A DNA stretch of 64,000 bases from Odiellus spinosus. Lineage: Eukaryota; Arthropoda; Arachnida; Opiliones; Phalangiidae. Below the pieces are notes generated by a model. That model saw nothing but the letters and a program-made list of their open reading frames with translations, had not been told where the DNA came from and ran no database searches. The stretch covers positions 9,224,190 through 9,288,189 of the forward strand of contig OY987236.1 of the NCBI GenBank assembly GCA_963920705.1, written 5' to 3'. The position numbers and the translations under genes were made by a program. Position 1 is the first letter of the stretch, and the number at the start of each line of letters is the position of its first letter. This document shows, piece by piece, positions 25,291 to 36,909 of this stretch.

Positions 25291-25654
25291 TTAAAGGGAG
25301 AGTGAAAAGTAAAAAGGAATTTTTTTAATCGCGCGAAATTGAATTAATCACGCATATAACTTTATACTGCCAATAAATTATTAACCCTAGTTAACAAATT
25401 ACGAGAGTAGAGATCGGGGTTTGAACAAAATAATCCACAACTATCAGTTAATCAGTTAATCATAAAAAAATAATCGGAAAATTATTCGCGATTACATTGG
25501 ATTTATCAGAGACTTTCCTCGAAAAATTTTAAGTTATGAATAAAGATAAAATAATCAGAAATTTTCTTGTCCAAACACCGATATCTTAATAAAAATGTAG
25601 AAAGCATCGCTTTCAATATAAAATATACAACAATCTCATTCACCTTCCCTTTAA
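25291..25654. mobile_element. TTAAAGGG-type MITE hosting a second MITE
   Basis: TTAA at both ends: left TTAAAGGGAGAGTGAAAAG, right complement of TTAAAGGGAAGGTGAATGAG. Without the nested 176-base copy at 25410-25585 this element would be about 188 bases. Confidence 0.7.
25410..25585. mobile_element. 177-base MITE family, copy 2 (nested)
   Basis: The same sequence as the copy at 22061 with a few substitutions and a one-base deletion. The right end is slightly changed (CACCGATATC). The left flank is TA; the right flank is TTAA-like. It sits inside a TTAAAGGG element (25291-25654), so it inserted later. Confidence 0.85.
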
Positions 25655-27230
25655 CTCTGTACTTAGTCTACAACTATGATGTTCTGTATTATTTATTAAA
25701 AATTAAAAAAAAATACGCTTTGATGACACGTGAGTGATGCTGCGATACTTTAGGGAGAAAGCCATACGTTATCATCTAAAGATTAAAAATATTTTTGAGT
25801 AATTACAAAGAAGTTTCGCGAACATAGTCAACTAGTCTGATGATGAAGTTGTCATGAAAGTATTTTTTCCTTATTTTCCTATTGGGGGAAGAGGAGTGAC
25901 GCTAAGCCTTTTTTTTTTAATCCAAAGCATTATCAAAACACGCTGAAGCGTGAAAGGTATTCCAAAGGCAATTTATTACTGTCCTTGCACGTTTTATAGC
26001 CAGGTTGTTAAGGGTAAATCGCCCGTAATTTTTAAAAACTTTTCGTTGTTTTTTTTTGCTGGCGAAAACCATTTCCTGGTTTTTTGTATTTTTTTGGTTT
26101 TTATATTTACCGTGTAATTATGGATGGAAAGTTTTGTCCGTTATATTCTTGTGGGTCTACGTAAGGGACGCAGGTGAACAAATAACCGGTTAATTAGTTA
26201 TTGTCGGTTCATTAACGTGAGTTTGTACAATAGGGGGGACCGATATACACCGCTAGCAGACTCGATCAAATGATCAAAAACAAGAAACGACACGTCTATA
26301 GAACGACATAGCAGCTCGTCCCGCTAACATGTAAGATTAACTAAGGTTATATTGGGTCAAAAGGGGAGGGTGGTTTTACCAAGGAGGATTTATAATTGGA
26401 GGGGAAATAGAGGTATGTTGTAGATAAAATATTTCGACAGATGTTCTTGAATACTAAATAAATAATTTATGCTGAATAAAATGGCAACCATAACTTTAGA
26501 AGAATATTAAAACCTTTCGAAACGTATTTAATCTTTTTTAAACTTATTCTAAAGAGCCTATCTCGTGATATATAATTTTTCTGACATTCTGAAAACATTT
26601 TCTGATCTCATTTTTAAACTTACGTAACATTCTGACTTCTTTTTGAACTAATGAATATGATCTCATATTTTTCTTTTCCGACATTCTAATCTGATTTTTT
26701 TTACTTCCCTTACATTATGACATATTTTTTTCACTTCCATGACTTTTTGACCCCTCTAACTTTCTGGACTCGTTTTTTAACAATTATGTCTTTTCCTGGA
26801 TTCGTCGGTTTTCAATTCGCCTCCATTGTTAATCCTCCTTGGTTTATAGGGGTGCGCGTGTGTGAAAGAGAGAGGGAGCGGGGTGCAGGTTGTAAGCTTA
26901 ATAAGAGAATAAGTCTACGGGTAAATGAGTCTGTAACAACAAAAGAAAAGATGGTGGTAAAGACGTGTCCGATCAGACTGAAGCGGCCGAGGGAAAGAGA
27001 GAGAGAACCATAGAAAGGGGGAATCGGTGGAATCGGCTTTCGTCGCCCAAGTAGGACGCGCGTTAATCCGTTCCAGCCTCAGAAACAAAAGAACCACAAA
27101 AGACCCAGACGTGAGACTCGCACGGCGGACCTAAAAAGGAGGGGGGTCGAGCGAGATGGGGTAAGGAACGAACCCCAAGCAAAAAAAATCAAATCCAGGA
27201 AAGTCCGTTCGCACGGCTGCAAATATCGTT
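25655..27230. other. No gene found; purine-rich patch
   Basis: A GA-rich stretch at about 26865-27010 (AAAGAGAGAGGGAGCG and GGGAAAGAGAGAGAG) keeps a 98-codon frame open; composition bias explains it better than a gene. Confidence 0.5.
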
Positions 27231-27753
27231 TTAAAGGGGGGTGGTTAATAAAGTCGCATTTCCAGACTTTTTGAAGAAAAGAGATAAAATCTTGAAATGA
27301 GTCAGTTTTCTAATTGCCAAATTTATTTTTGAATTTGTGTCATTTCCCAATTGATATAACTAAGCATCGATTACGTGTTTCAGTTGACCGTTAGCTTTTT
27401 CGTACTAATAAAAACATTAAAAAAATTTGTTTTTGGATAAATGACGAGTTTTTAAGAAACTTCAAATATAAATGCCAAAAACATAATTTTTTTCTTGATA
27501 ACCTAGAATGCCGGGAAATTTTGATTCAAGGATAAACTCAATCCGAGAATAAAGTAATCTTTACAATTGATAGGTACGCGTCTGAACTATAGCGGGGTTT
27601 CCTAGTTAAAATCCGGGAAGTGGCCCACTCATTGGATAAATTTGAAAAAAGCAATATGTTTCTACTACCACGACAATCTTAAGCTCTACAAACTAATAGA
27701 GATATTCAGAGATTTTAAGATTTAGATATCCCAAGTCTTCATTTTCCCTTTAA
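27231..27753. mobile_element. TTAAAGGG-type element, ~520 bases
   Basis: Left TTAAAGGGGGGTGG and right complement of TTAAAGGGAAAATGAAG, both at TTAA. The interior shows no gene. Only the ends support the call. Confidence 0.5.
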
Positions 27754-28763
27754 AACGTTTAACATCCGTATAGAAATCGCGTGTTCAATTTTGTAACAAC
27801 CCCGAGACAACGATTCCCAATTTGAACTGAGCTCAGACTGATCAAGCGGTAGCGAAATAAGGTGTTTAGGGAGAGGAGTATAGGGAAAAAAACCATGCAG
27901 GGAATCCGGGAAAAGCAGTAGGAACCATGGGGCTTCGAATGTGTGTGTAGAAAAAGCGACATAACCGGGGGAAAAGAAGAGACTAACGAAGTCGACAACG
28001 ACAATCGCTCGAGCGAGAAACTTTTTTACGCTATTGCATCGTTGCGTTTTCTAACTCCTACGATGGCGTGACACCCCCAGACCTAGCCCCCAACCGTAAA
28101 GTGAATACCCAGCTAGCTACCGCTCATATCCTCCAATCCAGCTTCTAGTTTTTACCCCCAAAACTGCAAAATAGTCAAACACAACGTAATTTGATTGGGT
28201 CTCCTTTCTAAACTTTTTTTTATTTCTTTATTTTTCTAGTTATAAATACTCCGTTCACTGACTTCGGAAGTAATATAGATTTAAAGGTATAGAGGAAGAA
28301 ATAAGCCTGGTAATATTATTACCAGTATTTATTTCTCCCCTGCCTTTAGCTATGTTGCGTCTAATCAAGCGAACAGACTGTCGCGAAATAATGGGAACAT
28401 ATTTTGTATGAACAAGGCCTAATTTATATATATACATTTTTTGCGGAAGAGGAATGTGTCATTTTTTGAAAATGTAAGCTTACGTTATGCAAATTTAATT
28501 AGGCAAAAGTTGGAAAAGAAATTACTTCGTGAAACAATTATGACTAGCGAGATAAAATGAAACGATTCGCGGAATTAATTGAAAGAATTTCAGTTGATCG
28601 AATTCCATCAACTGAAAAGAAATGTTACACGTAAAGAGATACGATGAAAAGTTCAGTGTAGAAGTGTAATCGGTTATACAACCATTGCGCTGGAACTAAT
28701 CGAAACGAAACAGTCTGATTCAGTTTAATTCAATCCATTATAGTCAGTTCTTTCTATTCTATC

Positions 28764-28825
28764 TCGAGTTGGCAGCTAACGTACTTTGAGATAAAGTAAT
28801 TTATCTTTGACGCGCTGCCAACTCA
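28764..28825 (+). other. Short hairpin, microRNA-precursor-like
   Basis: GAGTTGGCAGC at 28765-28775 pairs perfectly with GCTGCCAACTC at 28814-28824. Inside, AGATAAA and TTTATCT pair around a GTAA loop, with an asymmetric internal loop between. Total about 60 bases, the size of an animal pre-miRNA. No known seed is recognised, so this is a structural candidate only. Confidence 0.3.
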
Positions 28826-28977
28826 AGTTCTGATTCAGTTCAGTTCAGCATATTCAGTTGGGCCAGTTTAAATTATAAGGTCTGAGCTTGATTTCAATTC
28901 AGAGTAATTATGGCAAAAGATGCATTAGTGAACTACAATATCCAGTCGGTTTTGTTTCGAAATTGAGGTTCATAAGG

Positions 28978-29051
28978 CTTTAAAGGTGCAGTAAACTGTT
29001 CGGTTCGTTAATTAAAACTGAACTTATAATTACTCGTAATGCCTTTGAAAA
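28978..29051 (+). repeat. ~70-base TTTAAAGGTGCA repeat, copy 1
   Basis: Begins TTTAAAGGTGCAGTAAACTG and ends TGCCTTTGAAAA, with complementary ends (AAAGGTGCA/TGCCTTT). It closely matches 29184-29250. Confidence 0.65.
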
Positions 29052-29152
29052 TAACGTTTGCGCTAAGAAAATAATTCGCTAAATTAAATAAAAGATCTAA
29101 TGATTTTGGCTAGATTATACTCAAATTAATCAAAAATTAGTCCAGCAACGGG

Positions 29153-29250
29153 ACTAAAGGTGCAATGAATTCTCATTTTGCAAGGCTAAAGGTGCAGTGA
29201 ACTGTTCGATTCGTGAATTAAAGCTTGTGATTATTCGTAATGCCTTTGAA
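29153..29250 (+). repeat. ~70-base TTTAAAGGTGCA repeat, copy 2 plus partial copy
   Basis: A partial start (CTAAAGGTGCAATGAATT) at 29154 is followed by a full unit at 29184-29250 (CTAAAGGTGCAGTGAACTG to TGCCTTTGAA). The full units at 28978 and 29184 are about 85% alike by eye. Confidence 0.62.
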
Positions 29251-31584
29251 AGTAAATCAACGGGCTCCTAATTCTGGTTATAAGTGTTTAAGTTTATCTC
29301 TAAATAACCAAAACAAAATTGCTCGGATATATAGGGTATTTGACCATTTTGTTCCCATAAAAGAAGCCAAAGTAAGATACTAAAATACTCTATAACACGG
29401 TAGAAAAATTCTTAGAAAATAGCCCAGCGAATCCTACTTCAGAGACCTATATATTATCCTTTACACTTTCAAAGATAACAGTTTGAATAATAGATAAAGC
29501 AAAGGTGTAAAAATACACAATGTTAAATGTTAAAGGAGATAAAAATAGTCTTAACAAACGTGTCTTGAAAAAGAGCATAGTATAGTATAGGGTGTTGAAT
29601 AAAAGCCAGCCAGGAATCAATTGATAAGCGAGATAAATTAAAGTCTCGGGAACAACTTTTATATCCCCCTTTTCTTTAGTTTCCTTGGCTCGAAACAAGA
29701 AGAAAACTTAGGTACCGATAGACGAACGGAGGTAGAAGAGTGGAGAGGGTGTTCGAGAGAAATTTGTAGGGAACTATTTTATACCTATTCAATTTAACAT
29801 TATGTATAAGTACGCCTCAGTTTTCGCTGGTTTGTAAAGTTATCGCGAATGGTAATTACTTTCTTAAAAGGTAGAAAAATAACCATTAGTAATATATACA
29901 AATTCCATTAAGATGTCCAATTAATATTTAAGAAATACCTAATCTTTTGAAAATTTAAACTACGTGTATTATCAAGCTCTGGTCGTTTGAATTGTAAGAG
30001 GTATACATAGAGGTACAGTAAACACAAGGTGTAATAAGTGTTTTGTAATGATTTTTCTAATCGTTCTAAGAATGTAAATGAATATACACAAGTTACATAG
30101 GAACCAGGGTAAAAGCCCGGTAAGCCGACTTTACACGGAAGTTGGAAGTTCTGGCTACAAACACCTTTCGCTGAGCCTCCGCCCGAGCCAAGAAAGAACT
30201 ATTCATCTAGATAACACGTCTTTTAGCTGTTTTCGGCTAGGAAGGAAGGACGGGAGAATAAGAGGGATGGAGCCAGAGGGAAAGGTGATGTAAAAAGGCA
30301 AAGAAAGAAAGAAAGAGTGGGAAAGATTTCGCGCCATGAAAAGGATAAGGGTTAGTTGTAGCATTACTCGGAGAAGCCATGGTTGGTAAAGCGGCATTGA
30401 AGGAATATATTAATGAAATTTTCGAAAAATCATATTTCAAAAGAAGAAGTGTCTCGTGTTATATTGGCGACTAGATTACCATATATATCGAGCTGAAATC
30501 AGTCCTAACGATGTTTAATTCGAATATGATATATTGTAAATAAGAAGAATGAAGAATAAAATTGAATGTTCATGTTGTAATTTTCATTAAAAATCACATT
30601 TCAAAAGAGGAAAGATTTCAACAAAACTACAATTTTGAAGTGTCTTGAATAAAGCTGAATACCGCATTACCCTACTATCCGAGTCGAAAAAAGGTCCAAT
30701 TATGTTTTATTTTAATTTAAGGGGAACTTTTACACGAGAAAGTATAGCTGAAATATCACTTATTTTGATTAACCCATTAAAGATAGATCAAGTATTTGAA
30801 AAGCCAAAATGGCTTCTGTCTGCACGTTTTTATATAGAAAAGCAATAAAATGATGTCACGCGTAACCAAAAGATTTCTGGTTTAAAAAAAAAGTGCAACT
30901 ATCACTTGAAACTTGTCTTCAGCAGGGTTTCACGGCATTTTTTTCGCGCGCTTTTATAGGCGCGTGAGTGGGTGGGGATGGTGGATGGTGAATCGCGCGC
31001 ATAGAATGGCGCCAAATGAGGCGAAATGGACTTTCCACGTTCTTCCCCCATTAACGAATTTATAGAGCGCGTTCTTCGCTAATGTAAGAAGAAAGTGCGC
31101 TAGAGACGAAGCCATAGAGGAAGGGAGGAAAAGGAATAGCTGAGAAGCGAAAAAACTTACTCTTACGGCAAAATTATCACCCAAAGTACCCCCTTTTCCG
31201 ATCGGGAGTATCTTGGGCTTCTTTCATCCTAAGGATGCTGGATGGAGGACGCTATTAGATGGAGGATGAGTCTGCGGGCCTTTGTCTAATTACTCATAGC
31301 TATACACCTCTTGTTTGCCTAATTTGGAACGATGTTACACGCTCAGATTCTTTAACAAATGACTAGACTCGTTCGCGAGCTAATATGTAGGAAATTGCGT
31401 TTCTACTCTCTTGTCAAGACAATAAGCTACATGGTTTTTGACTTTATTTCAGGAGAAGAAAAGGCTACAGACATAACTTGATATTAAACCTTAGCTAAAT
31501 AATAGTAAATATATATATACAAAAGTTACGCATAGCTGATGTTAATTTGAGAAGTTAAGAGTAGCTAATGAAAAGCTATGCTTT
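29251..31584. other. No gene found
   Basis: Several overlapping open frames of 64-83 codons near 29447-30440 and 30954-31184 on both strands, with no family resemblance or consistent splice structure. GGAAGGAAGGACGGG-type purine repeats lie near 30240-30320. Confidence 0.45.
29789..29830 (+). repeat. Dispersed ~38-base motif
   Basis: CAATTTAACATTATGTATAA followed by GTACGCCTCAGTTTTCG, the same motif as at 23396 and 33291. Confidence 0.5.
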
Positions 31585-31755
31585 GAAAGGGTAGCCAATA
31601 GAAAACATTCCTACGGAGGAGTATAGCCAATAGAAAGCTTTCCTATGTAGGACTAACCAATAGAAAACGTTCCTATGTAGGAAAAAAAACGATAGAAAAG
31701 TTTCCTATGTAGGAAAGAAACCCATAGAAAGTTTTCATTTCAAATAGTAAACAAT
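31585..31755 (+). repeat. Minisatellite, ~35-37 base unit
   Basis: Five copies built on CCAATAGAAAACTTTCCTAT followed by GTAGGA, diverging towards the edges. Confidence 0.75.
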
Positions 31756-33290
31756 AGGAAGGAAGCCAACAAACAAACAAACATTTAGTGCGGGTTTTCG
31801 CTAACACTTAAAAAATACTCCCTGGTGAAATTAGTTCGATGATTAACTATATTTTTTCCATGAAACTATATTTATTAAATACTAGCAATACTATTTTTAA
31901 AGATAATTTATATTAATTTTGTTACGCGTAAATGATATTTGGTCTTTAAATTATAGAATCTGGCTATCTTTATCAATAAAAAGTTTTAATATTAAATTGT
32001 GGGAGTTCCTGAACAGAAATATATAAAAATTTAAATGACTTAAAAATAAAAACTAAATAGAAACCAAAGTTTGCGACAACGATATAAAACATTGTTCCTA
32101 AATCCTTCAAAAACACCGTGAACGAAATCCAATAATTATAGAAACAGGAGAAAGGAGAGAGAAAATAAAGAGAAGGTTAAAGCTAAAATCCAATTATCAT
32201 AATTTAGACAGTCCAGGAAAAATTAAGAATATTGAATATCATTATTCGTAAATTCTCTAATCCGCTTTCTTATTTTATCTGGCAAAAATTACCCGGAAAC
32301 GTCCTATAAAGTTACAAAATATTTTTCTCATCTTTTAGAAGAGTGTCTTTTTTGTGGGTGTATCGGGTATCGGGGCGGGTAGACGAATGATGCGGGTACT
32401 CGCGGACAATTAGTCTAACCTAAAAATTTAATGAGTTTAATGAGTGCCAACCACGGGTTGACCGATCTCATTTTTCACTCTTCTCTCCTGTTAACTTACT
32501 ACCCGCGAGAAAAACTAAAACCAGTTTCAGTTTGAAATAGTGTGAAACATTTTACCACTCGACTAGCTTCGGGTAATAAGAAAAGTGGTTTTCGAGTATC
32601 GGAACGGGTACACACGCAATGCTATTTATATGTAAAATTCCTGTTTGTTTTACGAGTAAACATAATTGAACTTTAAATTATGTATTAAAATGTAGTTATT
32701 TTTAACAATGTAATTATAATCAATGTAATTATAATTTTGTGAAATAAGGGAAGCCTTCACATGTATAAAGAAAACTCCAAAAATAAATCAGTTGATTCCT
32801 ATTTCACACGCCCTTTAAGCCTAAAAACCTCTGCGAAAATATGACAGAAAAGTCGGTTCATTAGTAACATTTATTTTTTTTTGTTCCTGCCGCTTTTTAT
32901 TTTTTTATTATTTTTTTCTCAATTCCCACGCGAAATCTCAGTCGTCAGTTTGATAACAAGCGACTTTTGCCCATTAAAACGTCCAGCCAATTTAAAATAA
33001 TAACGGTAGAGTAAATTTTGGTCCTCGAAATTAGAAAGAACGCGAATAAATGTTACCGAGCGTAAGGTAGGGAGAAAAGCCGGAACCACTTTACATAATT
33101 TGGGCTTCGCAAAAGCCAAAGAAGGAATAAAGTGAAAATAAAAAAATATTTGGGGCCTAATTTGAACCCTCAATTACAGTATGGATTGACGTCTGACAAA
33201 ATATTTTAGAATTTTTAAATAACGAGAACGAGGCTAATATTTCTCAATTTTGGGCAGAAAAAGAATTTGGCAGTAACTATTTTTACCCTA

Positions 33291-33330
33291 CGAGGCTTAA
33301 ACCTTGTGTATCGCTACGCCTCAGTGTTTT
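33291..33330 (+). repeat. Dispersed ~38-base motif
   Basis: CGAGGCTTAAACCTTGTGTA followed by TCGCTACGCCTCAGTG, matching the copies at 23396 and 29789. Confidence 0.45.
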
Positions 33331-33982
33331 TCTCCTCTTAACTAAAAATATACTTGCCCTTGGTTAAAACACATCAACTAAATAAAATAAGTTTGCTTTT
33401 AATACAAATTCAATGATTCAAAGGACTCCATTACACGGAGGTTTGAAGATCGCTTTAGGGAAAGGATGATTTCCAATAAAGAGCACTTTACTCTCATGAA
33501 ACATCTACTGAACTGGTTAACGACGTTATACCAGTGATTAAGGCTTAAGAATTTAAAAGATTCGGATTCGATGACTGGTAATTGGCTCTGGCCATGACAT
33601 AATAGGAATCCAACCATAGCGTTCTTCGAACTCCAATGTAATGGAGTTTAAATATAAATTCACTAATTTCATAGTAAAAATTAACTGGAATTTACAGAAA
33701 CTAACTTTTCAACACTGAGAAACTTAACACGCACGTATTTCTTTAACGTATGCTTGCAACATCCCACTGATTCTCACTATATATAGAGTAGACCAAAAAT
33801 GTTTTCTCCATAAGCATATAGCGATCTCATTCCCAATAGGGCAATATACCTACGTATAATATACGTGTATATAAAGGGTCAGCTGGGAAATAGAAAAAGA
33901 AATATGAAAGGCTAAGAGTCCTGTAAGCGTCAGTGGTGGCATTATGTGGCTAGGGCGAGCACCTAAACAATATTATTCAGCC

Positions 33983-34026
33983 TGCAACGCGGTTGGGCTG
34001 CAGCGAGGGCCGCGCGCGAGCCCAAC
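33983..34026. repeat. GC-rich hairpin
   Basis: GTTGGGCT pairs with AGCCCAAC around a GC-rich loop containing CCGCGCGCG. It stands out in an AT-rich region. Function unknown. Confidence 0.4.
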
Positions 34027-36352
34027 TAAGATTTATAATGCGCTTCTGACACGAACCGCGCCCAGTCATTAGGGCTACACCAGAACCAAAATCTTCTCTT
34101 CTTCCAGAAAGGTAAAGTATCACGTAATAATATTTATTATATCAGGGACTTATGGACGAAAAGGGAACGTTTGAGTTCACCTTATAGGTCTGCAGCCACA
34201 ATGTCAGCGTTGACATCGGATATACTGACGAAAATGGCCTCCCCCACCCAAAAAAGATAGCGCCTACATCGAGGAAGACTGAAACTCAATACATATGATG
34301 TATCTCCCAGTGAACCTCGACTGCTACCGGAGCAGTCCAAATAAAAACCGTATTAGAAAATACTCTAAAAAGTATACAAAAGAATGTTTTTCAACGGAGT
34401 TAATTCTTATATGTTCTCCTATTCATATTGCTCTACCAGTAAACAAGCGAACATTAAGTTCCGGGAAGCAAGATTATAGTAGTTTTTGGTTGATAACAGC
34501 TTTTCTCAAAACCAGACCAAATCTGCCCAAAAATGGCCAAAAAATTTACAATTACAAAAGCGTCAGAGAAGGCAAAACTCTAATTAAAAATACTAGTAAA
34601 ATATCGGTGGTATTTTGATATTCATGGAAATAAAAATAAATATATATTCTAAAAAATTCGAGTGTTTATCTAAAAACGTGCAAGTATACATTTCGTGAGA
34701 CTTATCCTTAGGGTTAGCTGTTTTACCTTTCGCGTGTGTGTGTGCATGTGTCTGAGAAGGGAACATTATATAACAGGAGAGGTAAAGCGAGGCTGAGGGG
34801 AGAAGGGAGGTGAACAGGGCCATCCGGAGAAAGGCCCGATAGAGGCGGCATGCCACCAAATGGCCCCGCGATGGCCTATCCGCTCTTCAAAAACTAATGA
34901 CAGCGAAAGAACGGCAAATTTGTATTTATGGACAAATTGTTACATTCCCCTCTCGAATCCCAGCACCTCCTTCTCTTCCCCCTTATAGTTGACGATTGGG
35001 TGGTAGGAGGGAAGGGCAAACCAAAACGTTTAAGGAGTTGATCTATTTTAAGAAACTAACGAGACCCTTTCCTTAAGAGTTTGCGCCGAGCTTCAACGCG
35101 CTCGCTAAGAAGTTTGCCTTTTAAACCATTTTATGGATTTTTATTTTTTTTTTTCTCTCTCTTAACTTGTTCAGAAGATTAAAGAGGTGTTAAAAATTTG
35201 ACCACGCGTGAGAAACTGAGATCGAAATAGTCTTAGCAGGGTCAAGGGTCAAATTTACGAAAATATCTGCATCATCCCGTATGATTACCATTTCACGTTA
35301 AATTATAAAACAATTTTGTACAGAACGATCGATTTTGGTCAATTGTAGGAGGAGATCATATCAAGAGGGGACTTAAAATATTCCGCCTTGGAAGGGGCCT
35401 CTGAGATTTAAGTTTCTACTACTGTATACACGTGATTCGTAATAGTTTTTAATTTAAAATACTTTTCCATCGCTCTATTCCTTCCCTTAATTGATTTAGT
35501 TAAGAACTGCAGCTGACAACACAATTATCGGCGCCTTCGCAGGTAAGCAAATATCCAAAACCGTATGTTAATGGCTAAAACTGGAAGGCACCCTTTAAAA
35601 TTGCTTGTGGAAAGGCCCACGACACTAATTTTGATCAAAAGATGTGAAATTTTCAGAAACAAAAAGGTGTGTAGTTAAATTTGTATAAAATATTTCAAAT
35701 GCGCATGCGTTTCAAAGGAATTTACAATTTTAGCTCGTAGCAGGTAGAATATTAAATTTCCTTCATACAAGAATCGGGATTTGAGACCTCAAATTGATGT
35801 CACCAAATTTAAATGAATTTTCAAAACAACTCCTGTAGAACTGCGCCAATTTAGAATAAATAGTTCTATAATTAATCGATAATTATTCCATATAATTAGT
35901 GGTTTTGAAAAACCGCTACTTTAGAGGGCCCAAAATATATTTTCAATTAATGGAAAATTCGAGCCAAACACTCCCTCCTCCCTAGTCAAAAAAGGTTTAA
36001 ACTAATCAAGAATATCATACGGTTAATTTTTTTACAACAAAAGATAAAAGAATTAATGGCTATAATTAGCGTGATATAAAAAAGCTAGAGCTAGGGGACA
36101 GCTCTAGAGAAAGAGAGACTGAGAATTATTAGTTCCCAAATTTTGGGGGTCTCTTGGTCTTGGGACATAAATCATCACCTTTTTTTTAATTCAACGTGTT
36201 TGGTTCTATCTTAGAATGCGTGTTCAAGATCAGTTTGCAAAATAGAATAAGTCTAGGCGGTTTAACTTGCATTGTTAAATCTCTTAAAGAGAAAAAGCAG
36301 TTTTGAGAAACAGAGATTAAATGTGTAACAATGTAACAATCTCTTTCACGGC

Positions 36353-36609
36353 TTAAAGGGAGAATGAAGTTTGACAAGTGATTTTATAGACTCCTTACTT
36401 GTAAAAAGATTTCCAAGCAAATATTTAGATAGAAATCAATTTTAACATACCCGGAAAGTAGGCCTTGTAAAGCATACTTCCCGGGTAAGTTAATAATTAA
36501 TTTAAAATTTATTATTGGTTTAAATTATTTTTACTGATGCATTATGCCTAATTTAATGATAAGGAATTGATATAAAATCGATTGTAGTTAGGGTGCAGTC
36601 TCCCTTTAA
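36353..36609. mobile_element. TTAAAGGG-type MITE, 257 bases
   Basis: TTAA on both sides; left TTAAAGGGAGAATGAAG, right end complementary to TTAAAGGGAGACTGCACCC. The right ~70 bases are clearly the same family as the right end at 7071 (ATTCCTTATCATTAAATTAG on the minus strand). The centre holds CCCGGAAAGTAGGCC against a CTTCCCGGG hairpin. Confidence 0.78.
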
Positions 36610-36716
36610 ATAGAGCATTAAAAGAAAATAAAAAACTGATTTTATTGTATTAAAATTAATTTTAATCCGCGTTGTTTCGTTAACTACTTTAGAAATAATT
36701 TGAAATTATAAAAGTT

Positions 36717-36908
36717 TAATTCAAGGTCGATGCGAATTTGTATAAGAATTATCTCTAATTGGCGAGCTTTTTTTTCTTTTTAAACTCCGCTAAGCCTAAC
36801 TCTCGATTATTAATTCAAGGTCGATGCGAATTTGTATAAGAATTATCTCTGACTTATTGGCGAGCTTTTTTTTCTTTTTAAACTCCGCTAAGCCTAACTC
36901 TCGATTAT
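36717..36908 (+). repeat. Recent tandem duplication, 94-base period
   Basis: Copies begin at 36717 and 36811 (TAATTCAAGGTCGATGCG) and are identical apart from a short indel (CTAATTGG against CTGACTTATTGG). Each contains CCGCTAAGCCTAACTCTCGA. Confidence 0.88.
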
Positions 36909-36909
36909 T

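Larger units (their letters stand above)
31756..36352. other. No gene found apart from short motifs
   Basis: Open frames up to 107 codons (34295-34618) lack recognisable domains. Contains the dispersed motif at 33291 and the GC-rich hairpin at 33983. A short GTGTGTGTGTG tract lies near 34734. Confidence 0.45.

Noticed and set aside
25838-25862. Hammerhead-ribozyme-like CTGATGA followed by GAAA
   Set aside because: The bases that would form stem II do not pair when the core is kept unpaired, and no closing stems I and III were found.
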